A stretch of DNA of 64,000 nucleotides from Solirubrobacterales bacterium (lineage in GTDB: Bacteria; Actinomycetota; Thermoleophilia; Solirubrobacterales; 70-9), in assembly GCA_020438295.1 (NCBI GenBank), contig JAGQUV010000001.1, positions 1 through 64,000 of the forward strand. Reading direction: 5' to 3'. How positions within the stretch are numbered: the first letter of the stretch is position 1; each line of letters starts with the position of its first letter. Below, piece after piece: positions 27,460-35,282 of the stretch. The position numbers were made by a program, and so were the translations under genes. The notes under the pieces were generated by a model that was not told where the DNA came from, did not search any database, and saw only the letters and a program-made list of their open reading frames with translations.

Positions 27460-28499
27460 TTGTTCGCCACCCCCAGCGAAGTTTCGAGCGCAACCCAGAC
27501 TCCCTGGCGTGACTGCTCGGTCCAAAGGCGCTTGACCCGATCAATAAGCCTCCGCCGGGTGGCGTCGAGGTGCACCAGGGAAAGTTGCAGCCCTCGATAG
27601 TAGCCCCGGTTCGGAGTCGCCTGGACCAGGACCGGATCAAGCTCGCGACTCCCCCTGGCCCGTTCGAGGATCGTCTTGATGTCTTCAACTTCGAGTTGCC
27701 TGATCTGGTCGCGAGCCACTGGAATCGCGAGGTTACAGACCCGCGTATCGGTCAGGATTTCCTGGAGGGCCCGCGCCGCCCGCCTGGCGGTGTGGGCCTG
27801 CGTGCCCAGCGCGTCGCCGGTCAGCTCCAAGGCGTAGCGAAGCCGCTCAGCGGCCACCCTCATCCGCCGCTGGTCGTCAACCGCCTCCAGTTCCAGTGCG
27901 CCGGGGGCGGCTCCCCGAAGCTTCTCCAGCCTGCGGGCGACCAGCTTCACCGTCTTCGGTGGCAACTGCTCGACCGGGCGGTAGTCGTCGGCAACGACCT
28001 GGCGGTCGGTCCCGGCGGCTACCTGCACCAGTTCCTCGAAGCGAAAACTGAAAGCCTGGAGCCGGCGTCCATGCAGCGCCCGGGCCAGCTCCCGGTTCGC
28101 TTCCGCCTGATCCCGCCTGAGCTGGTCGACCGCCCCCCTTATGCCGGCCCCCTCGGTGTGGCCCATTTCGGCTTCGATTCCCTCCAGCGATGTTATGACG
28201 CAGTCGACATCGCGTCTCGCTCCCACCGGCCCGAGCAGGAACTTCACTTCGTCACGGCCGGCCCTGAACTGGGACTTGCTGAGACAGGGCCGGAAGACCT
28301 CGAGAGCCGCCCTGAGCCGTCGCAGGGCGAACCACATCTGCTCGACCGGGTCCATGTCGGTGACGTCGAGGAGACCGCGACTCAGCTCGACCACCCGGTT
28401 GACGCGAAGCTCAAATACCTGCGCCCCGGCCAAGCGGAACCGCTCCATCCCGGCTTCGTCAGATTCGGAATCGAAAACGGGGCTCTTCGCGCTTGCCAT
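27456..28499 (-). CDS. CHAD-domain protein, signature histidines replaced
   Basis: 347 residues, largely helical with two CHAD half-repeats. Basic motifs ALRRLRAALEVF (about 58-69) and MRVAAERLRYALEL (about 213-226) are the CHAD signatures. CHAD domains bind polyphosphate through basic residues and localise to polyP granules; the tight link to ppk1 (ATGA overlap) fits. The histidine that usually precedes each motif (VHxxRVxxRRLR and LHRLRxxxKRLRY) reads Glu/Trp in the first (VEQMWFALRRLR) and Arg in the second. No CYTH domain is fused. It lies 115 bases downstream of pstB, with a long palindrome between. Confidence 0.85.
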   Translation of the reverse strand: MASAKSPVFDSESDEAGMERFRLAGAQVFELRVNRVVELSRGLLDVTDMDPVEQMWFALRRLRAALEVFRPCLSKSQFRAGRDEVKFLLGPVGARRDVDCVITSLEGIEAEMGHTEGAGIRGAVDQLRRDQAEANRELARALHGRRLQAFSFRFEELVQVAAGTDRQVVADDYRPVEQLPPKTVKLVARRLEKLRGAAPGALELEAVDDQRRMRVAAERLRYALELTGDALGTQAHTARRAARALQEILTDTRVCNLAIPVARDQIRQLEVEDIKTILERARGSRELDPVLVQATPNRGYYRGLQLSLVHLDATRRRLIDRVKRLWTEQSRQGVWVALETSLGVANK

Positions 28500-28548
28500 C
28501 CTCCGGGAGAATATCCGCAGCTGAGTTTCGGCGCGGCCTCCGCCGGCC

Positions 28549-28566
28549 GGCCGGCCGCGGCCGGCC
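28549..28566. repeat. Perfect 18-base GC palindrome between pstB and the CHAD gene
   Basis: GGCCGGCCGCGGCCGGCC is exactly self-complementary and is embedded in further CCGG repeats from 28541 to 28570. In RNA it can form several GC-only hairpins. It lies in the 115-base gap between pstB and the CHAD gene and may attenuate or process the transcript there; no other feature was seen in that gap. Confidence 0.7.
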
Positions 28567-28614
28567 CGGGCAGCCGGTTCGCCTGCCGGAAAGCGGACCG
28601 ACGCCGCGGCTCGA

Positions 28615-29457
28615 TCAACCGAATCGACCGCTGACGTAGTCCTCGGTTTCCTTGTGGGCCGGGTTGGAGAAGATCTTGTCGGTTTCGTCGAGTTCGATCA
28701 GGATCCCCGGGTCACCGCTCTGCCCGATGTTGAAAAAGCCGGTGATATCGCTGGCCCGGGCCGCCTGCTGCATGTTGTGGGTGACGATCACGATCGTGAA
28801 CTTCTGCTTGAGCTCTTCGATCAGATCCTCGATCGCCAGCGTTGCGATCGGGTCGAGGGCCGAGCAGGGCTCATCCATCAGCAGTACGTCAGGCTCGACC
28901 GCCGTGGCCCGGGCGATGCAGAGCCGCTGCTGCTGGCCGCCGGACAGGCCCGACCCGGGCTTGTCGAGCCGGTCCTTGACCTCGTCCCAAAGGTGAGCTC
29001 CGCGTAGGGCCTTCTCGACGATCGCGTCCATCTGGTCCCGCTTCATACGCTTGCTGTTCAGTTTCAGGCCGGCGGCGGTGTTGTCGTAAACCGACATGGT
29101 CGGGAACGGGTTCGGGCTCTGGAAGACCATTCCGATCTGCCGCCTCACGCTGACCGGGTCCATCGACGGGGAGTAGATGTCCCGGCCATCGAGCAGGACC
29201 GAGCCCTCGACGCTCGCCCCCGGGATCAGCTCATGCATGCGGTTGAGCGAACGCAGGAACGTCGACTTGCCGCAACCCGAAGAGCCGATCAGGGCCGTCA
29301 CCTTGTTCGGCTGGATCCTCATGGTCACGTCCTTGACGGCAAGGAACGCGCCGTAGTAGATGTTGAGGTCGGCGACGTCGATCCGCTTGGCCACCCCGGT
29401 CGTCCTCACCGTGGGCCCGTTCTTTGCCGGTACCGGATCAGCTGCGGCTGCTGTCAT
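28615..29457 (-). CDS. pstB: Phosphate ABC transporter ATP-binding protein PstB
   Basis: 280 residues from ATG 29457, chosen because AAGGAG stands six bases upstream; ATG 29478 is also in frame. Walker A GSSGCGKS at 58-65, Q-loop FQSPNPFP, signature [14 protein letters not shown], Walker [14 protein letters not shown] and the PstB-specific [14 protein letters not shown] are present. Drives high-affinity phosphate import through PstC/PstA. It follows pstA with minimal spacing. Confidence 0.96.
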   Translation of the reverse strand: MTAAAADPVPAKNGPTVRTTGVAKRIDVADLNIYYGAFLAVKDVTMRIQPNKVTALIGSSGCGKSTFLRSLNRMHELIPGASVEGSVLLDGRDIYSPSMDPVSVRRQIGMVFQSPNPFPTMSVYDNTAAGLKLNSKRMKRDQMDAIVEKALRGAHLWDEVKDRLDKPGSGLSGGQQQRLCIARATAVEPDVLLMDEPCSALDPIATLAIEDLIEELKQKFTIVIVTHNMQQAARASDITGFFNIGQSGDPGILIELDETDKIFSNPAHKETEDYVSGRFG

Positions 29458-29481
29458 TTGTTGCTCCTTGGTCTCCATGGG

Positions 29482-30570
29482 CTAGCGGCGGAGCTCTGTC
29501 CCGTAGCGCCGCGAGATGAATCGCGCCACCAGGAAGAGCACCATTACGATTGCGATCAGCACCAGGGCGGCCGCCCAGGCTCGATCGATATACGGCTCCG
29601 GGGGGACGCCCGGGTTCTTGTACTGGTTATAGGTGAAGACGGGAAGGTTGTCCATCCGGCCGCTGAACGGGTTCAGATTGACCGATGAGAACGCCCCGGT
29701 AGTTATCAGCAGCGGTGCCGTCTCGCCGATGATCCGGGCGACGGCCAGCATGACCCCGGTCACGATGCCGGCCATCGCGGTCGGCAGCACGACCTTGGCG
29801 ACGGTTCGCCACTTGGACACGCCGAGCGCGTATGAGGCCTCCCTGAGTCCGTCCGGCACGATTCGCAGCATCTCCTCGGTCGAGCGCACCACGATCGGGA
29901 TCATCAGCACGCAGAGCGCGACCGAACCCATCACGCCCATACGGATTCCGGGGCCGAAGAAGATCGCGAACAGGGCGAATGCGAAAAGTCCGGCAACGAT
30001 CGAGGGGATTCCGGTCATGACATCGACGAAGAAGGTGAGTGCGCGCTTCAGCTTTCCTTTGCCGTACTCATGGAGGTAGACCGCCGCCATGATCCCGACC
30101 GGGACAGAAGCCAGGGTGGCCAGGCCGGTGATGATGAACGTGCCGATGGCCGCGTGGAGGATCCCGCCACCTTCGCCGATCACGTTCCTCATCGAACTGG
30201 TGAAGAACTCGGCGTCGATTCGCGAAAGCCCCTTGGAGACGACCGTGTAGAGCAGCGAAACCAGCGGGATCATGGCCAGCGCGAACAGCGAGGTGACACC
30301 CAGGGTGACCGCCCGGTCGAAGGCTTGACGGCGACCCTCGATCAGCCTGGCCCACAGGTAGATGCCGAAGATCGAGATGATCACCGTGCCGAAGATCAGC
30401 AGGGCGAGATTGAATGCGGTCAGGGCAAGAAGGCCGCCCAGTACCGCAGCCGTCCCCGCTACGACGACCCAGGGTCCCCAAGTCGGGATCCGGTTGTCGG
30501 TCGGACCGCTTTCGGGCAGGTTGTCCGCCTCGCCCACCTCGGGAAACGGGATCAGCGGGTCAGGATTCAT
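29482..30570 (-). CDS. pstA: Phosphate ABC transporter permease PstA
   Basis: 362 residues, longer than typical because of an N-terminal extension of about 75 residues with two hydrophobic segments (about 32-51 and 54-70) before the classical six-helix binding-protein-dependent permease domain. The EAA-like loop EMLRIVPDGLREASYALGVSKWRTVAKVVLP is the contact site for PstB. Start overlaps the pstC stop by 11 bases. Confidence 0.94.
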   Translation of the reverse strand: MNPDPLIPFPEVGEADNLPESGPTDNRIPTWGPWVVVAGTAAVLGGLLALTAFNLALLIFGTVIISIFGIYLWARLIEGRRQAFDRAVTLGVTSLFALAMIPLVSLLYTVVSKGLSRIDAEFFTSSMRNVIGEGGGILHAAIGTFIITGLATLASVPVGIMAAVYLHEYGKGKLKRALTFFVDVMTGIPSIVAGLFAFALFAIFFGPGIRMGVMGSVALCVLMIPIVVRSTEEMLRIVPDGLREASYALGVSKWRTVAKVVLPTAMAGIVTGVMLAVARIIGETAPLLITTGAFSSVNLNPFSGRMDNLPVFTYNQYKNPGVPPEPYIDRAWAAALVLIAIVMVLFLVARFISRRYGTELRR

Positions 30571-31513
30571 CGAGCTTCTGCCTTTCGATTACCGCCCGGG
30601 CCAGCATGTTGACCGCCAGCGTGATCGCGAACAGGACCAGGCCGCTGGCGATCAGCACATTGATGTCCAGGCCGGAAGACTCGGGGAAGTCGAGTGCGAT
30701 GTTGGCGGCGATCGTCGACGGATTGTCCGAGCTGATCAGGTTGAACGTGACCCCCCCGGAAACGGAGAGGATGATCGTCACCGCCATCGTCTCGCCGAGG
30801 GCGCGGCCCAGGCCCAGCATCGACCCGGCTACCACGGCCGACTTGCCGAACGGGAGCACGACCATGCGGATCATCTCCCAGCGGGTGGCGCCCAGCGCCA
30901 GCGCGCTCTCCTGGAGCCCGCGCGGAGTCTGGGTGAATACTTCGCGGGCCACCGCGCTCACGATCGGCAGGATCATCACCGCCAGGACGACTCCGGCGAC
31001 CAGCATCGTCCTTCCGGTAGTGGAAGCCGGACCCTCGAAGAACGGGATGAAGCCGAGGTTGTCGGCCAGCCACTCGGTCAGCGGGACGAGGGCCGGGCCG
31101 AGCACGGCGATCCCCCAAAGGCCGTAGATGATGCTCGGAATCGCGGCCAGCAGGTCGACCAGATAGCTGAGCGTGTCGGCCACCCTGCGCGGGGCGAAAT
31201 GACTGATGAAGAGCGCCACCGCGACCGCCATCGGGACGGCCAGAATGATCGCCAGCGTGGCCGCCAGGACCGTACCGAATGCGAGCGGGGCGATGTATGA
31301 AACCAGTCCGTCGCCACCAGGGATCTCGTCGGATGATGCCGTTATTGCCGGCCAGGCCTCGATCAGGAGGAAGATCGCCACACCGGCGAGCAGGGCCAGG
31401 ATGAATACGCCCGAACCGATCGCCAGTCCGGAGAAGATCCGGTCGCCAACCCCGTGCGTTCCCGGTTTGGCCGGCTCGCCCGGTACTGATGCTGTTGGTG
31501 AGGTCTGTTTCAT
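30560..31513 (-). CDS. pstC: Phosphate ABC transporter permease PstC
   Basis: 317 residues with six to seven membrane helices and the permease loop EVFTQTPRGLQESALALGATRWEMIRMVVLP. Forms the channel heterodimer with PstA. Preceded by a 130-base intergenic region that contains a strong GC hairpin after pstS. Overlap with pstA suggests coupled, equimolar synthesis. Confidence 0.94.
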   Translation of the reverse strand: MKQTSPTASVPGEPAKPGTHGVGDRIFSGLAIGSGVFILALLAGVAIFLLIEAWPAITASSDEIPGGDGLVSYIAPLAFGTVLAATLAIILAVPMAVAVALFISHFAPRRVADTLSYLVDLLAAIPSIIYGLWGIAVLGPALVPLTEWLADNLGFIPFFEGPASTTGRTMLVAGVVLAVMILPIVSAVAREVFTQTPRGLQESALALGATRWEMIRMVVLPFGKSAVVAGSMLGLGRALGETMAVTIILSVSGGVTFNLISSDNPSTIAANIALDFPESSGLDINVLIASGLVLFAITLAVNMLARAVIERQKLDES

Positions 31514-31550
31514 CTGGCGGGCTTGGCTGTCTGGTCAGGATAAGAGGCGG

Positions 31551-31593
31551 CCGGCCCGGGCGTTTCGCCCATTCGGCGATTCGCCCGGGCCGG
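31551..31593 (-). terminator. GC-rich stem-loop between pstS and pstC
   Basis: CCGGCCCGGGCG (31551-31562) is exactly complementary to CGCCCGGGCCGG (31582-31593), a 12-bp stem; the 19-base loop holds a nested CGCC/GGCG pair. No T-tract follows. Position right after pstS suits a partial terminator or RNA-stabilising hairpin that lets the binding protein be made in excess over PstCAB. A full terminator would leave pstC without an obvious promoter. Confidence 0.7.
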
Positions 31594-31643
31594 GGCCCGC
31601 CGCCCGGCCAACTGCGTGCCGGGCGGCTATGTGACGGTTCGAC

Positions 31644-32741
31644 TCAGTTCGATCCGATGGCATCGATCGCCGGCTGGATCTGATTGCGCAGCTCACTCGT
31701 GATCGGCGCCGATCCGGCCGCCTCGGCGGCCGCGTTCTGGCCGTCTTCACTGGCAATGTAGTCGTAGAACGCCTGGACCAGGGTCCCGTCGCTCTCGGAG
31801 TCGTACTTGGTGCAGGCCATCTCGTACGAGACCAGCGAGATCGGGTAGATCCCCTTCTCGACAGTGCTGCGGTCCAGGTCGTAGGCGAAGACATACTTGC
31901 CCTCACCCTCCACCTGCTTCGAAACGGAGAAGATCTCCGCCGCGGCCTCGGCCGACGGCGCAACGAACTCCCCGCCGACGCCGATGTTGACCGAGTTGAG
32001 ATCGCCCACCTGGCTCAGGTCGGCGTATCCGATCGTGCCCGATCCCTGTTTGATCGCGCTGATCACACCCGAAGTACCCTGCGCGGCTTCGCCGCCCTTG
32101 ACCGGCCAGTTCCCGTCGACCGGGTAGTCCCATACATCGGGGGCCGCCTGGGACAGGTATCCGACGAAGTTCTCCGTGGTCCCGGATTCATCGGAACGAT
32201 GGACCGGAGTTATACGGGTGTCAGGAAGGTCCGCGTCCGGGTTCTCGTTGGCGATCGCCTGATCGTTCCAGGTCGTGATGTCGCCCTTCATGATCTTGGC
32301 CAGCGTATCGGCGGTGAGGTTGAGGTCGTCCACGCCGTCCAGGTTGTACGCCACCGCGATCGGCGAGACGTAGACCGGGATCTCGACGTAGTTGTCGACC
32401 CCGCCGCAACGGTCCTGGGCGCCCTTGAGCTCGGAGCCCTCCATCGCGGCATCCGTTCCGCCGAACGGGGTGGCGCCGGCCACGAACTGCTCGCGACCAC
32501 CACCGGAGCCGACCGGGTCGTAGGAGATCGTGACGTCGGGGTTGTCGGTCTGGAAGTTGGCGATCCAGGCCTGCATGGCCGCCTCCTGGGAACTGGCTCC
32601 AGCCCCGGCGATCTGGCCGGACAACGAGGAGCTGCCGCTGCCCGATCCCCCGTCATCGCTGCTGTCACTGCTGCAGGCGGCCACGCCGAATACGAGCGCC
32701 GCCGAAAGCGGGAGCACCAGCATCAAGTTCTTGATTCTCAC
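31644..32741 (-). CDS. pstS: Phosphate-binding lipoprotein PstS
   Basis: 365-residue periplasmic-type binding lipoprotein. GTG start at 32741 with GGAG seven bases upstream; lipobox VAAC with Cys24, then a Ser/Gly/Asp linker. Phosphate-site motifs GAGASSQEAAMQAW, GSGGGREQF, FGGTDAAM and RSDESGTTENF correspond to those that hydrogen-bond phosphate in PstS. First gene of the pstSCAB set; a phased repeat at 32825-32840 lies 84 bases upstream. Pst transport and Pho signalling share these proteins in many bacteria. Confidence 0.95.
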   Translation of the reverse strand: MRIKNLMLVLPLSAALVFGVAACSSDSSDDGGSGSGSSSLSGQIAGAGASSQEAAMQAWIANFQTDNPDVTISYDPVGSGGGREQFVAGATPFGGTDAAMEGSELKGAQDRCGGVDNYVEIPVYVSPIAVAYNLDGVDDLNLTADTLAKIMKGDITTWNDQAIANENPDADLPDTRITPVHRSDESGTTENFVGYLSQAAPDVWDYPVDGNWPVKGGEAAQGTSGVISAIKQGSGTIGYADLSQVGDLNSVNIGVGGEFVAPSAEAAAEIFSVSKQVEGEGKYVFAYDLDRSTVEKGIYPISLVSYEMACTKYDSESDGTLVQAFYDYIASEDGQNAAAEAAGSAPITSELRNQIQPAIDAIGSN

Positions 32742-32824
32742 TAGCTTTCTCCAATCGTTCGGTTTGTAGCGGCCGAGCTTTCGTGGCCACAGACCGGAAG
32801 TGAACAGGCAACGTGGCCGCCCCG

Positions 32825-32840
32825 TGTTACCGCCCTGTAA
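32825..32840 (-). promoter_or_regulatory. Candidate PHO box upstream of pstS
   Basis: Read toward pstS the units are TTACA (32840-32836) and TAACA (32829-32825), 11 bases apart. The TAACA unit is 84 bases from the pstS start codon. The same arrangement recurs at three other places in this locus, which is the reason to call it. A -10-like TACAAA at 32768-32763 lies closer to the gene. Confidence 0.6.
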
Positions 32841-32859
32841 ACGTCCCGAAACGGAGCAA

Positions 32860-33204
32860 CTACCACTCGCCGGTCGAAGGACGGGGCGAGAAGCAGTAGC
32901 CGAATCCGATGTGGGTCCGGATGTATGCCCAGTGGGGAAGCGCACGCTCGAGCTTGGACCTGAGCCGGGAGACATAGACGTCGACCGATCGGTCGTGATC
33001 CCTCATCTCGCCGTGCCAGACCGCTGCGTACAGCTCTTCCCTGCTGACCACCCTTTCGGCCCGGTTGACCAGCGCGGCGAGGATCTGGAACTCCCGGACG
33101 GTGAGCGGCAGCGGGCGCTGGTCGGCCAGAACGGTCCGGTCTCCTAGCCGGACTTCCAACGGCCCGGCTCTCAATACCGGGTCCCCCTGCTGGGAAGTTT
33201 CCAT
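32860..33204 (-). CDS. Stand-alone OmpR/PhoB-type winged-helix DNA-binding protein
   Basis: 114 residues comprising only the OmpR/PhoB C-terminal effector domain: LPLTVREFQILAALVNRAERVVSREELYAAVW, DRSVDVYVSRLRSKLE and YIRTHIGFGYCF. There is no receiver domain; about 20 residues precede the fold. ATG at 33204 has GGAGG about seven bases upstream, which rules out the longer frame to 33675 that runs into ppx antisense. It sits between ppx and pstS and has its own triple operator repeat upstream. It probably binds the same kind of site as the response regulator at 35283 and could be a constitutive activator or a competing repressor; that is inference. Confidence 0.85.
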   Translation of the reverse strand: METSQQGDPVLRAGPLEVRLGDRTVLADQRPLPLTVREFQILAALVNRAERVVSREELYAAVWHGEMRDHDRSVDVYVSRLRSKLERALPHWAYIRTHIGFGYCFSPRPSTGEW

Positions 33205-33284
33205 CTGCGTTCCTCCGGGTCTCTGGTTGCCGTCGACATCCTCGACGGCACCGGTAGAACAAAACCGTGTTGCCCGGCCCGCGG

Positions 33285-33311
33285 TGTTATCGCGGTGTGA
33301 AAGGGATGTGA
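33285..33311 (-). promoter_or_regulatory. Candidate PHO box, three phased units, upstream of the winged-helix gene
   Basis: Read toward the gene: TCACA (33311-33307), TCACA (33300-33296) and TAACA (33289-33285), each exactly 11 bases apart. The last unit is 81 bases from the start codon at 33204. Eleven-base direct repeats put each unit on the same DNA face, as for PhoB/PhoP-class regulators that bind head to tail. Confidence 0.68.
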
Positions 33312-33346
33312 AAAGGTCTGGACCGAGACCGCAGCCGGGGGCCGGA

Positions 33347-34252
33347 TCAGACCAGGGCCGCCGACCGGTGCGAGTTCTCGCTCCCGTTGAGGAGGTCGAG
33401 CACGATCCCCTCCCGGATTCCGCCCTTACCGATCTGAAGCGGCTGGCCCAGCAGATCGGAGATCTTCTCGAGAAGCAGAACGCCGGAGGGAAGGATCCGG
33501 ACCCGCTGCGGATCCAGCTCGAATTTACGACCCACCTCTTCCGCGGTGTCGCCGCAGAGCAGCCGGATCGACCGTTCGAGAGTCTCGTACTCGAGCATCG
33601 ATCCGACCATCTTGCGAAGCGAGGTCGCACTTCCACCGACCGCCACGGCCTGCCTGGGCCGGCCGATAGAGACACCGTCGAAAAGGTCGTCGATCCTGTC
33701 CCGCATCCTCCGGATCTCCGAGGCGGAAGGCGGATCCGACGAAATCATCTGGTCGGCGAGCATCCCCGATCCGACCGGCCAGGACTGAACCGATTCGATC
33801 CCGCCGGCAGCGGAACCGAGCACCACCTCACTGGAACCGCCGCCCACGTCGACCACTGCGATCTGGCCCTCGAGCGGGTGACCGAGGCTCTTGGTGGCGC
33901 CGATGAACGCGAGCCGACCCTCCTCTTCCTCGGACACGACGTCGACCGGTACCCCGGATGCCGATTCCACCCTGGAGGCGAACTCGTCGCTGTTCGAAGA
34001 TTCGCGGACCGCGGCCGTCGCGACCGCCCGGAATGCCTCCGCACCCAGCTCCCTGGCCAGGCGGACCTGGGTTGCGACCACCAGCCCCACCTCTTCGATC
34101 TTTTCGTCGGCGATCGGATCGCCGGGGTCGACTCCTTTGCCGATCCTGGTGTAGGCACGCTGTTCCATCACCTTCTTGAGCTGCCCGCCGGCCGGCTCGG
34201 CTACGAGTATCCGAGTCGTGTTCGAGCCGATATCAATCGCTGCGCATAGCAT
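33347..34252 (-). CDS. ppx: Exopolyphosphatase, Ppx/GppA family (short form)
   Basis: 301 residues: only the two actin-like (ASKHA) domains, without the C-terminal HD-like domains of E. coli Ppx. AAIDIGSNTTRILVAE is the first phosphate loop, EEEEGRLAFIGA carries the catalytic Glu, VVDVGGGSSEVVLG is the second phosphate loop, and VAVGGSATSL the adenosine-type loop. Releases terminal phosphate from polyphosphate or hydrolyses pppGpp. Located between phoU and the winged-helix gene, 129 bases after the phoU stop. An intact counterpart to the degenerate paralogue at 38407. Confidence 0.93.
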   Translation of the reverse strand: MLCAAIDIGSNTTRILVAEPAGGQLKKVMEQRAYTRIGKGVDPGDPIADEKIEEVGLVVATQVRLARELGAEAFRAVATAAVRESSNSDEFASRVESASGVPVDVVSEEEEGRLAFIGATKSLGHPLEGQIAVVDVGGGSSEVVLGSAAGGIESVQSWPVGSGMLADQMISSDPPSASEIRRMRDRIDDLFDGVSIGRPRQAVAVGGSATSLRKMVGSMLEYETLERSIRLLCGDTAEEVGRKFELDPQRVRILPSGVLLLEKISDLLGQPLQIGKGGIREGIVLDLLNGSENSHRSAALV

Positions 34253-34374
34253 TCAGATCATTCCGATCATTGCAGGTGTCGCGGACGCGGCCCCGGGCCG
34301 GTGGCGCGATCGGAGGCCGTGACCTTCCGGGGTCATGTCCGGCAGGTCCCGGACGGTTCCCGACACCAAGGCGA

Positions 34375-34391
34375 CCCGATCTCAGATCGGG
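34375..34391. terminator. Short hairpin over the phoU stop codon
   Basis: CCCGATC (34375-34381) pairs with GATCGGG (34385-34391); the three loop bases include part of the phoU stop. Seven-base stem without T-tract. It may protect the 3' end or attenuate read-through into ppx. The rest of the 129-base gap to ppx shows no other clear signal. Confidence 0.35.
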
Positions 34392-35062
34392 TGTGAAGCG
34401 TCTTCGAACTCCCTGAACAGCCCGGTTACCACGAATGCCACCTGCTCACCGACGTCGACCGCGTTGTCGCCGATCCGCTCCAGGGCCCGGGCGGTGAGCA
34501 GCATGGTCATCGCCCACTCGCGACGGTCGTGATCATCGCCGATTTCGAGAGCGATCGCGAAGCACTCGCGGTTCAGCCGGTCGATCAGGTCGTCCTGCCG
34601 CACCAGGTCCTGGGCCATCGCTTCGTCCCGGTCTGCGAACGCATGCTTTGCCTGGATGATCTGCGAATGGGCCTGCTTGCCCATGCGCAGGATCCTGTCC
34701 ATCAGTTCCTTGTTGGCCGGGGGGTTCGTACCGGTGAGCGGGATCAGCTTGCAGACGTTCACACACTGGTCGCCCATCCGCTCGACCGACTTGATCACGT
34801 GGAGGAGCGCCGAGATGAGCCGCAGGTCGGTGGCTACCGGTGACTGCGTGGCCAGCAGGGTTATCAATCCCTGGTGAATTTCGAGGTAGCGACCGTCGAT
34901 CTGGTCGTCGTCGGCGATCACGAACTCGGCGAGTTCGATGTCCCTGCCCTCGACCGCCTCCATGGTCCGGTCCAGCGACCCGATCACCAGGTCGAGGCCG
35001 TTGAGGGTCTGGGCCTCGAGCCGGTCCAGCTCATCCTGATATTGAATTCGCATTTTCTCCAT
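34382..35062 (-). CDS. phoU: Phosphate signalling protein PhoU
   Basis: 226 residues forming two three-helix repeats. ALLHVIKSVERMGDQCVNVCKL and LLTARALERIGDNAVDVGEQVAFVVTG carry the E-x-x-G-D-x-x-x-(D/N) metal motifs. PhoU links Pst transport to the PhoR kinase and limits phosphate uptake and polyphosphate build-up. ATG at 35062 with GAGGAA seven bases upstream; the frame beyond is non-coding. A four-unit operator lies 127 bases upstream, in the gap to the response regulator gene. Confidence 0.95.
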   Translation of the reverse strand: MEKMRIQYQDELDRLEAQTLNGLDLVIGSLDRTMEAVEGRDIELAEFVIADDDQIDGRYLEIHQGLITLLATQSPVATDLRLISALLHVIKSVERMGDQCVNVCKLIPLTGTNPPANKELMDRILRMGKQAHSQIIQAKHAFADRDEAMAQDLVRQDDLIDRLNRECFAIALEIGDDHDRREWAMTMLLTARALERIGDNAVDVGEQVAFVVTGLFREFEDASHPI

Positions 35063-35188
35063 TGCTGCTTCCTCAGGCCCTCCCGGGCCGTATGCCCACG
35101 GTAGCGGAATCGGCATCAGGCACGTTCCGCTCCCGTTTCGGGCTGATCGATTTGCGGTGTTCAGATTCCCACCGCCCACCGGGCGATT

Positions 35189-35226
35189 TGTTACCCAGGT
35201 GTGTCGGGCATGTGAAAAACCTGTGA
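35189..35226 (-). promoter_or_regulatory. Candidate PHO box, four phased units, upstream of phoU
   Basis: Read toward phoU the units are TCACA (35226-35222), TCACA (35215-35211), ACACA (35204-35200) and TAACA (35193-35189), each exactly 11 bases apart. The TAACA unit is 127 bases from the phoU start. This is the longest of the four arrays and lies in the 220-base gap between the regulator and phoU genes. The same gap also holds the 9-base direct repeat GTTCAGATT (near 35159 and 35260). Confidence 0.7.
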
Positions 35227-35282
35227 CCCCCGGCGGATACAGAACGCCCGTTTCCGGGACGTTCAGATTGCAGGTAACAGCT

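Noticed and set aside
25372-27600. 742-codon plus-strand open frame
   Set aside because: Antisense to ppk1; no recognisable motif.
33264-33346. Direct repeats as part of a mobile-element end
   Set aside because: The 11-base period and recurrence upstream of other phosphate genes fit an operator better; no transposase is near.
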